The notes under the pieces are model-generated. The model did no database searches. It was not told the origin of the DNA and saw only the letters and a program-made list of their open reading frames with translations. From contig JBITNC010000001.1 in assembly GCA_050084985.1 (NCBI GenBank), positions 16,988,001 through 17,052,000 on the forward strand: 64,000 bases of DNA. Direction: 5' to 3'. Made by a program: the position numbers and the translations under genes. Below are positions 18,062-28,054 of this stretch, in pieces. Position 1 is the stretch's first letter. Each line of letters starts with the position of its first letter. The DNA is from Nageia nagi (lineage: Eukaryota > Pinophyta).

Positions 18062-18683
18062 TGTTAGGATTCAATAATTTCATATAAATAAGAGCATCAA
18101 TAATTCTCTTAATCCTTGGCAAAAAACAACATTCAAGCATAATTAAATCAAACAACTATGAACATCAATCACACAATGAGAGACACAAGAGATAACGTGG
18201 TTCACCCAATGTAGGCTACATCCACGGAGAAGCTTTCAACCCTTTTGCATAACATTATTCCAAGTCCTCCAAGCAACAAACTAGCAGCATAACCTTGCTA
18301 CAACCTTCACTTTGGAGCTACAACAAAGCCTCACTACAATCTCTCTCTCAAGCTATCTACATAAGCCACCAAACTACAATTACAAGCAACTCACAACTGC
18401 TGCTAAAACTACTTACAAACTTCAATCTGTATACCTCAACTCAAGCCTCTTATTTATAAATACAAACAAACCCAACTTAAACCCAAGCTAGATCTGGAAG
18501 GTCATGAGGTTACCCCCAACCCTTCAGTAACTCATATCCAAGTGTCATGGCTTCTTGGCAACTAAAATTTGGTGTCAAACGAGAAAAGAAATGCTCTCTA
18601 TTTTGGCCAGCTGGCTGGCCGGTTGGCCGATTCTGACAGGGTCTGGCCAGTTGGTCAACTAGCTATAGTCTCCATTTTCAATA
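18062..18683 (-). repeat. 3' LTR of the copia element
   Basis: This 622-bp LTR (on the + strand starting TGTTAGGATTC) is about 95% similar to 22697-23305. Its inner end reads CAATA where the other LTR has CAACA, so the element-strand start TG has mutated to TA. It carries a 13-bp longer run of GGCCGG/TTGGCC words than the other LTR. Confidence 0.9.
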
Positions 18684-18696
18684 ATCTCCCACTTGG
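18684..18696 (-). promoter_or_regulatory. Polypurine tract of the copia element
   Basis: On the minus strand the sequence CCAAGTGGGAGAT abuts the 3' LTR. This is the classic copia polypurine tract used to prime plus-strand DNA. Confidence 0.85.
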
Positions 18697-18761
18697 AGAC
18701 TTCCTTCTCTACAACAAGGGTCAAAAGCTTCTCATCTTGTCCTTTACTCCTTAAGACCAAT

Positions 18762-19106
18762 CTAAGTTGAGCAAGAGTCCAACTTCTCCTTCGTAACAAC
18801 TTTAGTGAACATGTCTATAGGATTTTGAGACGTGTGAATCTTTCCCAAACTGACTAAACCATCCTCCAAGACTATCCTAATGAAGTGGTACCTCAATTTG
18901 ATATGTTTGGTTCTTGAATGGAAGGCTGAGTTCTTTGCAAGATGGATAGCACTCTGGCTATCACTCCATAGCTTCGCATCCTCCTGCACCTTTCCCAATT
19001 CCTCCATCAACCTCTTCAACCAAATCAATTCTTTGCTACCTTTTGTAATTGCAACGTACTCTACCTCAGTAGTGGAGAGAGCCACAACCTGTTGGAGATT
19101 AGAAAT
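18762..19106 (-). pseudogene. RNase H of the copia element
   Basis: The frame contains ALSTTEVEYVAITKGSKELIWLK, LWSDSQSAIHLAKNSAFHSRTKHI and NPIDMFTKVV. These are the standard RNase H blocks at the end of copia Pol, including the catalytic E (TEVEY) and D (SDSQS). It is separated from RT by a TGA where Trp is expected (TVS*ISNLQQ), consistent with a G-to-A change. Confidence 0.88.
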
Positions 19107-20231
19107 TCAACTAACTGTTGTACCTCCAATGGTAAACACATATCCTGTAGTGCTTCTCCCACCATCTATATCACCTGCCATGTCAGAGTCAACATAACCT
19201 TGCAAACAAGAGTTAGATCCACCAAAACATAAAGAGTAATGAGAAGTACCCCTTAAATACCTAAGGATCCATTTAACTGCTTCCCAATGCCCTTTTTCTG
19301 GATTGTTCATGAATCTACTAACCACTCCCATTGCTTGTGTTATATCTAGTCTAGTACATACCATTGCATACATTAAACTCCCAACCACCGAAGCATAGGG
19401 AACCTTAGTCATGTACTCCTTTTCCTTATTAGTCTTAGGACTTAAATGTTTGGTGAGTTTAAAATGCTTTGCCAATGGTGTAGTTACAGATTTTGCATCT
19501 TTCATATTGAACCTTTTAAGAACCTTATCAATATAATCTTCTTGACTTAGTCTAAGCAAGTGGTTTTGTTTATCTCTTGTTATTTTCATTCCAAGAATTT
19601 GTTTAGCTTCACCCAAATCCTTCATTTCAAAAGTATTAGCCAACTTTTTCTTAATATCAACAATATCTTGCATACTAGATCTTGCTACCAACATATCATC
19701 TACATACAAAAGCAAGATTACATAGTTTCCATTTGTTGTCTTGTTTACATATACACAATGATCCGATTGACATCTTACAAATTTATTTGTTATCATGAAA
19801 GTGTCAAACTTGTGATACCATTTCTTAGGTGCTTACTTCAAACCATACAAGCTCTTTTTCAATTTACATACATACCCTTCTTTACCTTTGACCTCAAAAC
19901 CTTTGGGTTGATGTATATAAATATCCTCCTCCAAATCCCCATGAAGGAAAGCTGTCTTTACATCTAATTGTTCAAGAAATAAGTTTTTAGTAGCAACAAG
20001 ACTCAATATTGCTCTAATCGATGTCATTTTAACAACTGGAGAAAATATCTCATCATAATCTATACCTTTTTTCTGAGCAAAACCCTTTACCACAAGTCTT
20101 GCCTTGTACCTTTGTCGCCCATCTCCCTCTTCCTTATCTTGTACACCCATTTTTTAGTAAGTGTCTTCTTACCCTATGGAAGCTCAACCAAACTCCAAGT
20201 CTGATTCTTAAGTAAGGAGTCCATCTCCTCC
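19107..20231 (-). pseudogene. Reverse transcriptase of the copia element
   Basis: Two adjoining frames (19833-20150 and 19107-19796) together form copia RT: RYKARLVVKGFAQKKGIDY, FLEQLDVKTAFLHGDLEEDIYI, KKSLYGLK, then after a stop CVYVNKTTNG, VILLLYVDDMLVA and DLGEAKQILGMKI. The catalytic YVDD is intact. The separating stop is TAA in place of the expected Gln of YGLKQAP, i.e. a C-to-T change. The remainder is well preserved, indicating moderate age. Confidence 0.9.
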
Positions 20232-20338
20232 TTCATAGCATGCTCCCACTTAATCTATGTACCACCTTACATAGCTTCATCAAAACATTCAGGTTCACTA
20301 CCATCAGTATAAAGGACATGATAAAGAGTAGGAGAATA

Positions 20339-21475
20339 TCATTTAGGAGGTTTTCTAGTCCTTGAGGACCTTCTAAGTGACAAATTTTGAGGTGTTTGTG
20401 GTGGAGGTGCTTGAACATTATTATTAACAGGACCCTTATATTGATCAACATCTTTTAGAGATACAAACTTGGGTTCCTCAACCTTTTGCAATCTATCTTT
20501 ATACATGCTTTTCTCATTGAATACAACATCTCTACTTCTACTGATTTTATGGTTATCAACATCCCATAACCTATATCCCAAATCATTAACACCATATCCA
20601 ACAAGATAGCATTTTTGTGATTTTGCATCAAGTTTCTTTCTATCCTCTTTATCATTATGTGCAAAAGCTTCATAACCAAAGACTCTCAAGAATGAGTAAT
20701 TCACGTTTTTACCTGTCCACATCTCCTCTGGAATACCTCCATCTAAAGGCATAGATGGACCCTTGTTAATCAAGTAAACAGCAGTGTCAATAGCATCAGT
20801 CCAAAGATTCAAAGGAAACCCAGCATGTATCCTCATACTTCTAGCCCTTTCCAAGATAGTCCTATTCATTCTTTCAGCAACCCCATTTTCTTGTGGAGTT
20901 CTAGGAACTACCTTAATCCTTCTAATGCCATTGTGTGAACAAAATGAATCAAACTCATTGTTGCAAAATTCCCCACCATTATCGGACTTAATACATTTCA
21001 ACTTAGAATTAGTTTCATTCTCAACCAATGCCTTCCACCTCTTAAATGTTTCAAACACATCAGATTTCTTTTTAATACAGTATACCCATGTCTTTCTAGT
21101 ACAATCATCAATAAAAGTGACAAAATAAGATGAGCCCCCAAGTGAGCAAACCTGTGCAGGACCCCACACATCCATATGAACAAGCTCTAATTTTTGACTC
21201 TTCTTTTCTTTGCCAACTTTAAGAAAACTAACCCGTCTTTGTTTTCCATACACATAATCTTCACAGAATCCTAAATCAACCTCTTTTAGATTAGGGAGTG
21301 AACCATTAGAGTGTAACATTTTCATGCCTTTCTCACTCATATGTACAAGCCTATTGTGCCATAGTGATGCATCATTGCCTATTGAAACAAGATTCAATGA
21401 ATAATCAAAAACATTTGTGAGCAAATAAAGAGACCCCACCAAATTTCTCTTTGCAAATACCATTGAACCTTAAGT
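20339..21475 (-). pseudogene. Integrase of the copia element
   Basis: The 374-codon frame carries the zinc-binding region (LWHNRLVHMSEKGMK; the first Cys kept as CEDYVYGK, so CxxC has lost its second Cys) and the catalytic core. The triad is visible as D in HMDVWGP, D in KSDNGGEF and E in PQENGVAERMN. The segment WTDAIDTAVYLINKGPS follows. A long linker continues to RT. The loss of a zinc-binding Cys would impair the protein. Confidence 0.9.
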
Positions 21476-21479
21476 TACT

Positions 21480-21770
21480 TTCCAAATACCATCCCCAAAT
21501 GTCATCACATAACCCTCCTTATCCAATTTACTTGTTGATATAAGATTTCTTTTAAGTTCTGGAATATGTCTAGCATCATTAAGAGTCCATTGTGTTCCAT
21601 TAGGTAATTTCATTGTTATATTGCCAATACCAACAATCTTGCATGGGTGTGCATTACCTAATAATACTTGACCAAAGTCACCTTGTGTGTAATTTTAGAA
21701 ATAGTTCTTATGTGGAGTAGCATGAAATGAAGCACCCGAATCAAGAACCCAATAATCACCATTCTTTTCA
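21480..21770 (-). pseudogene. Protease region of the copia element
   Basis: The sequence YWVLDSGASFHATPHK carries the retropepsin D-S-G-A active site at the end of the gag frame. Past a TAA, further text reads LGNAHPCKIVGIGNITMKLPNG and LNDARHIPELKRNLIST, both typical of copia protease. A stop lies near 21473, shortly before the integrase frame. Confidence 0.82.
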
Positions 21771-22620
21771 TGAGACATGATTAAAGCATCTTGAATTAAT
21801 TCACCAACAATATTTGCCTCTTGGTTACTTGTGCTTTCATTATTATTATTACTACTATCACTTTCTTTTCCTTTCCTATTCCAACAATCTTTCTTAATGT
21901 GACCCTTTTTACCACAATGCCAACATTCCAATTTAGTGTTACCTTTTGATTTTGGCCTTCCTTGTGATTTGCTTCTTAACTTGTTTCTCCTTCTTTCCCT
22001 TGATATTCCTCTTGTCTCTATTATGAGAGCAGCATTGGAACTTTCTCCTGTGAACTTTCTCCTCATGTCCTCACTTAGAATTGTTCCAACAACTTCATCA
22101 AAGACCAAAACTACATTAGAAGAAGAATTACTAACAGCCATAACAAAGCTATTCCAACTATCGGAAGTGAACATAGAATTAATAAAGCTCTTACTTCTTT
22201 CTTCAAATTCTATCTTAACTAAAGTTAACTGATTTGTGATTGTGTTGAATTCATTAACATGGTCTTGAACTGAACTACCTTCATTCATTTTCATGTTAAA
22301 CAATTTCTTCATTAAGTATACTTTGTTTGAGGTAGATGGTTTTTCATACATTTTTGCAAGTTTATCCATTACTCCTTTAGTAGTTTTTCATCGAAAATAT
22401 TGAAAGCTACACTAGAACTTAAATAAAGTCTAATAGACCCCAAGGCTTTTCTATCCAACAAGTTCCAATCTCCATCACTCATAGTAGCCGGTTTCTTACT
22501 CTTATCTTCTAGAGGTTGATAGAGATCCTTTTGGTAGAGGTAGTCTTCCATTTGCATTTTCCAAAATTGAAATCCTTGCCCATTAAATATTTCCACCTTC
22601 AGCCTCCCTTCTTCTACCAT
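21695..22620 (-). pseudogene. gag: Gag of the copia element
   Basis: Translation starts at the ATG at 22620 (MVEEGRLKVEIFNGQGFQFW). The frame is shifted near 22370 and then continues as VMDKLAKMYEKPSTSNKVYLMKKLFNMKM. A canonical CX2CX4HX4C zinc knuckle (CWHCGKKGHIKKDC) lies at about 21895-21935. The 5' LTR and primer site are immediately upstream. Apart from the frameshift it is well preserved. Confidence 0.9.
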
Positions 22621-22682
22621 AGTGCTCTTCTTGGTTCCAATCTACAAACAAGATTCACCAACAAAATCCCAACAAAACAAAA

Positions 22683-22694
22683 GCTCTGATACCA
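22683..22694 (-). promoter_or_regulatory. Primer-binding site (tRNA-iMet) of the copia element
   Basis: On the minus strand the sequence is TGGTATCAGAGC, two bases after the 5' LTR end. It is complementary to the 3' end of plant initiator tRNA-Met, the usual copia primer. Confidence 0.93.
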
Positions 22695-22696
22695 CT

Positions 22697-23305
22697 TGTT
22701 AGGATTCAATAATTTCATATAAACAAGAGCATCAATAATTCTCCTACTCCTTGGCAAAAAACAACATTCAAGCATACTAAAATCAAACACTATGAACATC
22801 AATCACACAATGAGAGACACAAGAGATAACGTGGTTCACCCAATGTAGGCTACATCCACGGAGAAGCTTTCAACCCTTTTGCATAACATTCTTCCAAGTC
22901 CTCCAAGCAACAAACTAGTAGCACAACCTTGCTACAACCTTCACTTTGGAGCTACAACAAAGCCTCACTACAATCTCTCTCTTAGGCTATCTACATAAGC
23001 CACCAAACTACCATTACAAGCAACTCACAACTGCTTGTAAAACTACTTACAAACTTCAATCTGTATACCTCAACTCAAGCCTCTTATTTATAAATACAAA
23101 CAAACCCAGCTTAAACCCAAGCTAGATCTAAAAGGTCATGAGATTACCCCCAACCCTTCAGTAACTCATATCCAAGTGTCATGGCTTCTTAGCAACTAAA
23201 ATTTGGTGTCAAACGAGAAAAAAAACACTCTTTGTTTTGGCCGGCTGGCCAGTTCTGACAGGGTCTGGCCGGTTGGCCAACTAGCTGTAGTCTCCATTTT
23301 CAACA
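22697..23305 (-). repeat. 5' LTR of the copia element
   Basis: This 609-bp LTR has intact TGTT...AACA ends. It contains TTATTTATAAATAC at about 23083-23096 on the + strand, a TATA-like word in either orientation. The ATAAA target duplication follows at 23306-23310. Confidence 0.9.
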
Positions 23306-23310
23306 ATAAA

Positions 23311-24590
23311 CAATTACATGAGTATTTAAAGTGGAATGCCACACCTCCTAACTTATTAGCTAGTGAGAAATTTACATTTAAGAAAAAGGCATCTCATTAT
23401 ACTATATTAAGATATGTGGTCTATAAGCATTCATATGATGGAGTCCTACATTGGTTAGAGCTTTATGACTAGGCTATTGCTATGCAAACATGTTATGACA
23501 GTATATGTGGTGGGTATTTTAATGTAATGACCATTGCTAAGCATATTCTTAGGATATATCATTATTGGCCTACCATGGAATGATACTATTAAGAATATAT
23601 CAAAAAGTGTATTAAGTGTTAGCAACATTCTAATTTGCAGCATTTCCTACTCAAGCACTTAACCCCATTCAGTCTCTATGGCCTTTTGCATAGTGGGGAT
23701 TTGATCTCATAGGGAAATTTGTACCTCCCTCTTCAAGTGAACATAAGTTCATTATCACCACAACAAAGTATTTCACCAAGTGGGTTGATGTTGAGCCACT
23801 TATGTCTACCACCAATTTTAAGATTGCCAACTTTATTAACACTCATATCATTTTTTAATTTGGCATCCCTAATAAGATTATATCAGATAATGGGTAATCT
23901 TTCAAGAATCAACAAATTAGAGCATTATGCAGTTATTAAAATATTCAACATTCCTTCTCCATGCTATATTATCCTTAGAGTAATGATTATACATAAGCAT
24001 CCAACAAAACCATTTTCACAATCCTAAAGAATATAGTCAATGAAAATGATATAAATTAGAATGAGTGTCTCCCCTATGCTTTATGGAACTATCTCACTAG
24101 TATTAGGATACCCATAGGGGATACCCCTTTCTCATTAGTCTATGGTGCAAAAGCAATCATGCCACTTGAGTTAGAAATCTCATCTCTTAGAGTTTAATTT
24201 CAAGGCATCATTCCAGATGAGGATGCTAGGTAGGCCCGATTAGATCAGCTTACCCTTCTTAACATCAATGCTATCCAACATCATAAAGTCTATCAAGAAT
24301 GGTTAAACCATGTGTATAAAAATAAGGTTAGACCTAGAGAGTTTGTTATTAGTGACTTGGTACTTTAAGAAAATTAGTAGTAGTCACATTTGAGAGGCCT
24401 CTTTGAGACAAGTTTGCACCAAATTAATTTGGGCCTTATATAGTCAAGAAGAAATTTGGTACAAGTGCCTATCATTTGACATATCTAGAGGGATGAGAAG
24501 AGTTGGAGCCTATTAACATCATCCATATTCATCCATTCTATGCTTATTTTTCCTTACCTTATTTGTATTTGTATTTAAATTTTTCATTTA
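23311..24590 (+). pseudogene. Decayed integrase of element B
   Basis: After removal of the copia insertion the B Pol continues here. Readable pieces across several frames are WGFDLIGKFVPPSSSEHKF, YFTKWVDVEPLMSTT, FGIPNKIISDNG, PIGDTPFSLVYGAKAIMPLE and GLIxSRRNL up to EELEPINI. They give the gypsy integrase core with the first two catalytic Asp residues in WGFD and SDNG, and the conserved TPFSLVYG segment. Stops often replace Gln or Trp. The upstream part (23311-23640) fits the zinc-binding N-terminus (HCxxCQQ region) but is badly decayed. Confidence 0.78.
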
Positions 24591-26298
24591 GTTGGTTTGT
24601 GCTTACATATTATCATGTCATTTTGGATTTATTTTTTGTAGCATGTCATCTTACCCTAGTCACTCATTTATCCTACACTAAGTATCAAGGGGTGTATTAT
24701 ATGCAATCATTTCCTTGGGCTTATGTGTGTACCACTTTTATTTCACCACTTTATTTTCTTTTTGATCATATCATTAGGAGTCAATACTTCATTGGTCCTC
24801 TATTTTTGAGTGTCATCCTACCTTTTTTTGGATGCATGGAGGCCACTAGTCACTCATCTCCCTATCATGTGTTAGTCCTTGTATTATTGTGTCTTTTATA
24901 TCTTTCATCATCACTTTACACTTATCATTTTGTTTCCTTGCTCTTATTCCTCCTTTGAATTGTGGATATTAGACATTATCTTTATTTTGTGATGAAGTAA
25001 GTACAATCTTGGACATGAGAGGAAGTCAACCCAAAAATAACTCAATTGGACAAAGTTGTTTATTTTTGTTGGCATTTTATATTATTTGCATTTACAACAT
25101 TGTCCTTGCTTATCTTGTTTATTTTGTTGGGTCCTTTGTATTCTTGTCATGTAAAGACCCAATCCTTGACATTTTTGCATGTCTATATATGCCACTTATC
25201 ACCATACATGATCCACTAATTCTCGATGATGACACAACCACTTAGGTCTTAGTCACATATTGGGTGTCTCAAAAAATCATTCCCTTGGGATTGATCATAG
25301 GCTACAAACTATCATGGTTTCTGAGGGAAATAACATACAAACTTATCATGACTTGTGACATAGAGGGACTCACATCAATTCATTGATGTTGGCCTTTATT
25401 TGATTTGTTTGATCATTGTTTCTTTCTTTTATGATCACTTTGATATCGTATTTATGGTCTTCTATAATTTCATCATCTTTTCTTTGCTTTCGTCATGTTT
25501 CATCCTTTGTCATTGTGTCAAAATTGGGTTTCATTTGCCTTTTAAAAATTGGTCTAACATTGATGATTTGATGAACAATTAGTTTCATTAGTTTCACCTT
25601 CATACCAATATCACTATAAAGTTAGTTTCATTCATTATAGGTTACATCTTGTCCATTTATTTTGAGTTCAAAGTTGGCCCTTTGCACATCTGTGCACGAC
25701 CACTCTATTATATTGACCTATGTCACATTATGGTACCAAATTGTAAATTATTCATATTTTATCTCATTATATCCTATCATGTCATATCTTCCCATTTTGA
25801 ATCATTTCCTAACCATTTTGTCACCCATTTTTGTTTATAGATGAAGATCCCAAAATTTGGTACCCTTAAAAGTTGGCCCTAGTTTCATCATTTTAAACCT
25901 AGCAAATCATGTATGGTTTCAAATACATTAGCTTATTTTTCATCATTGATCTAGATTCAATCAACATATCAAGTTTCATCACCTAACTTCATCATGTAGT
26001 CAATTTTTGTGAGCCATTTATCGGGCTACTCGTAATAGTGCACTTTCAATGAGCATTGAAGGGTTGTTTCCTTGGGCTAACTAGCCTTCTATTTCAACTT
26101 CAAAAATAGGAAAAATGACCTTTGTTTTTTGAATTATTTGATCCTGCACTTAGATCGTACTACTATATATTATATCATCAAAGTAGTTCATCAAATCATC
26201 AATGTGGTTGATTGTTATTGGCCATCAAATTTTGTAATTTTTCACTTTTTCAAAATTGTTGGTTTCACTTTGGTCTAATTTGGTTGTATTCTAGTAGT
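24591..26298 (+). other. Post-integrase region of element B
   Basis: This is about 1.7 kb of T-rich sequence between integrase and the element C insertion. Hydrophobic open frames (for example 24503-24958) arise from the T-rich composition and overlap the integrase end in another frame, so they are not supported as genes. The region continues after element C at 38779. Confidence 0.4.
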
Positions 26299-26303
26299 AT
26301 CCT
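26299..26303. repeat. Left target site duplication of element C
   Basis: ATCCT precedes the left LTR of C. The counterpart at 38774-38778 is GTCCT, one transition different, as expected for an old insertion. Confidence 0.75.
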
Positions 26304-27965
26304 TGTTGATGGAAATTGAATAATATATGCACTCTTGGATAATTCAACCAAAGTATATCATGAACAAGCTAACATAGTAACTTGATCTTTGGAGTAGGTC
26401 GATTTCTTATCCATTAGGTGTAGATGAAAAGAGAAAATAACAGGAAAGAAATGAAAGAGGATAGCATGCAAGAAATAGAACAAAAGAGAAAGGGAGCAAG
26501 AGTAAAGCAAAAGGGGTAGATCACTAGTTCAATGCAAGCTTTCACATAGCGTCAAACCTTGGCAAGAATCTAGTGTAGAAGATACGATGTAAGCTTTCAT
26601 TCTCTAAATTATTCTTTAGCTCAACTATTTCATATAAAAAAACATAATTATACCAACAAATTGTTATTATCATTCAAGAAATATCCATTACTTACCACAA
26701 TATAACCAAATTTAGAATAATAACACCAAGTGTTGGACAAGAAATGTCAAGATGGCATTGTATAACTGATAGAACAAAAGGTCTTCGAAAATAAATACAA
26801 GGGGCAATCTAGGGATTCTGACCCCTTTTTTCTATCATTGACTAAATTTATACTAGGCTAGAGCAATGACAAAATGGCCCAAAGATTCTGGCCTTCTTTT
26901 AATAAACAACTAACTATCTCTGCCACATAGCATTTTATTTCTAAAAATTGAAAGGGCTAAAACTATAACTATCTCTAAATTATGATGGGCATGCTTGCTA
27001 GGTGCTATTTGAACTTGTATTACAATTAGGAAAGGTTCTCTGATTGACTATGGTCATTTTAGAGTTTCTTCATCTTCTAGTGGTTATCTTTGGCACATGT
27101 TTTGAGCCTTCTCAGTCTTTGACATAGGTTTCAAAGTTCTTTGGTGAAGTTTTGCTTGGGTAGAGATTCCTTTTGTTACATATGACATCATTGGCCTCTG
27201 AATTCCAATTTTGAAAGTTCTTTTTATTTTTGTTGACATCACTTCCTTTTTGTACCTTTGTAAGGTGAAGAAAATAACTTTGGGATATTTTAGTCTTACT
27301 CATGATGTCATCCTTCTCTAGACTTATTCTTTTGGCCAAAATGGGCTTCACTTTACTTTGCTAATGTTACATCCTTTCATGCTCCAAAATCAACTGACTT
27401 AGCTACTATAGAACTTTCTAGCATTACTTGTTGACATCACTACTCTCAAGGTTTAGTTTTAGATGAGTCTCTATTTTTCTAACATCACTTCCTTTTATGT
27501 CCCAAAACACTTAACCATCATGTAACTTTTAGTATTACCTACTAACATCACTACTCTTGGGGTTTGGATTTAGATGAGCTTCTAATATGCTAACATCACT
27601 TCATTTTATGTCTTTGAACATAGCAACCATGAAACTTTTAGTATTACCTACTGACATCACTACTCTTGGGGTTTGATTTTAGATGAGCCTCTATTCTACT
27701 CACATCACTTCCTTTCATTTCTTGGAATACTTATCCATTGTGAAACTTTTAGTATTATTTGCTGACATCACTACTCTTGAGTTTGGTTTGAGATGAGCCT
27801 CTATTATGCTAACATCACTTCCTTTCATGTCTCAAAAATTGCTATACTTAGAGCATTTTCTCATCAAAATTGTTTGGAAGCTTACTGAAACACTCTTCTT
27901 TTAGAAAGATAAGATCAATACATGCTAGGAAGCCACTAGGGTGTTAGGCTATATATGCATATACA
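26304..27965 (-). repeat. 3' LTR of element C
   Basis: On the + strand this 1662-bp LTR starts TGTTGATGGAAATTGA and ends GCATATACA. It matches 37025-38773. It holds an array with a period of about 110 bp (27430-27845). The neighbouring inner sequence begins TTTTGGTG, i.e. CACCAAAA on the element strand, as in element D. Unlike the right LTR it lacks the 72-bp tandem duplication. Confidence 0.85.
27430..27845 (-). repeat. About 110-bp tandem repeats with TGACATCA-type motifs in the C 3' LTR
   Basis: Four units begin with (T/C)TGACATCACTACTC-like text at 27432, 27542 (decayed to TAACATCA), 27652 and 27763, a regular spacing of 110-111 bp. The same array is in the right LTR (about 38237-38640), where the last unit reads TGATGTCA at 38570. 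Additional single motifs lie at 27183, 27234 and 27303. Confidence 0.75.
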
Positions 27966-28054
27966 TTTTGGTGATATCTACAAGAAAATTTTGCTTTTCA
28001 TATAAGACATTTTGAACCTAGCACAAAAATTTGGAAAGGGAGAGGGGCTAAGCT

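Larger units (their letters stand above)
18062..23305 (-). mobile_element. Ty1/copia element (Tork-like), nested in element B
   Basis: This 5244-bp element on the minus strand has LTRs at 18062-18683 and 22697-23305 and an exact ATAAA duplication. The order on its own strand is 5' LTR, tRNA-iMet primer site, gag, protease, integrase, RT, RNase H, polypurine tract, 3' LTR. Integrase before RT defines Ty1/copia. The Gag opening (VEIFNGQGFQFWKMQMEDYL) and the integrase and RT words resemble the Tork/Tnt1 lineage. LTRs differ by about 4-5% by eye. The frame is broken by a few stops and frameshifts, so it is inactive. It splits element B between its second RNase H and its integrase. Confidence 0.93.

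Noticed and set aside
24503-24958. 151-codon hydrophobic frame resembling a membrane protein
   Set aside because: Its start overlaps the integrase C-terminus, and the rest is T-rich sequence where Phe/Leu/Tyr codons dominate by composition. No conserved motif is present.
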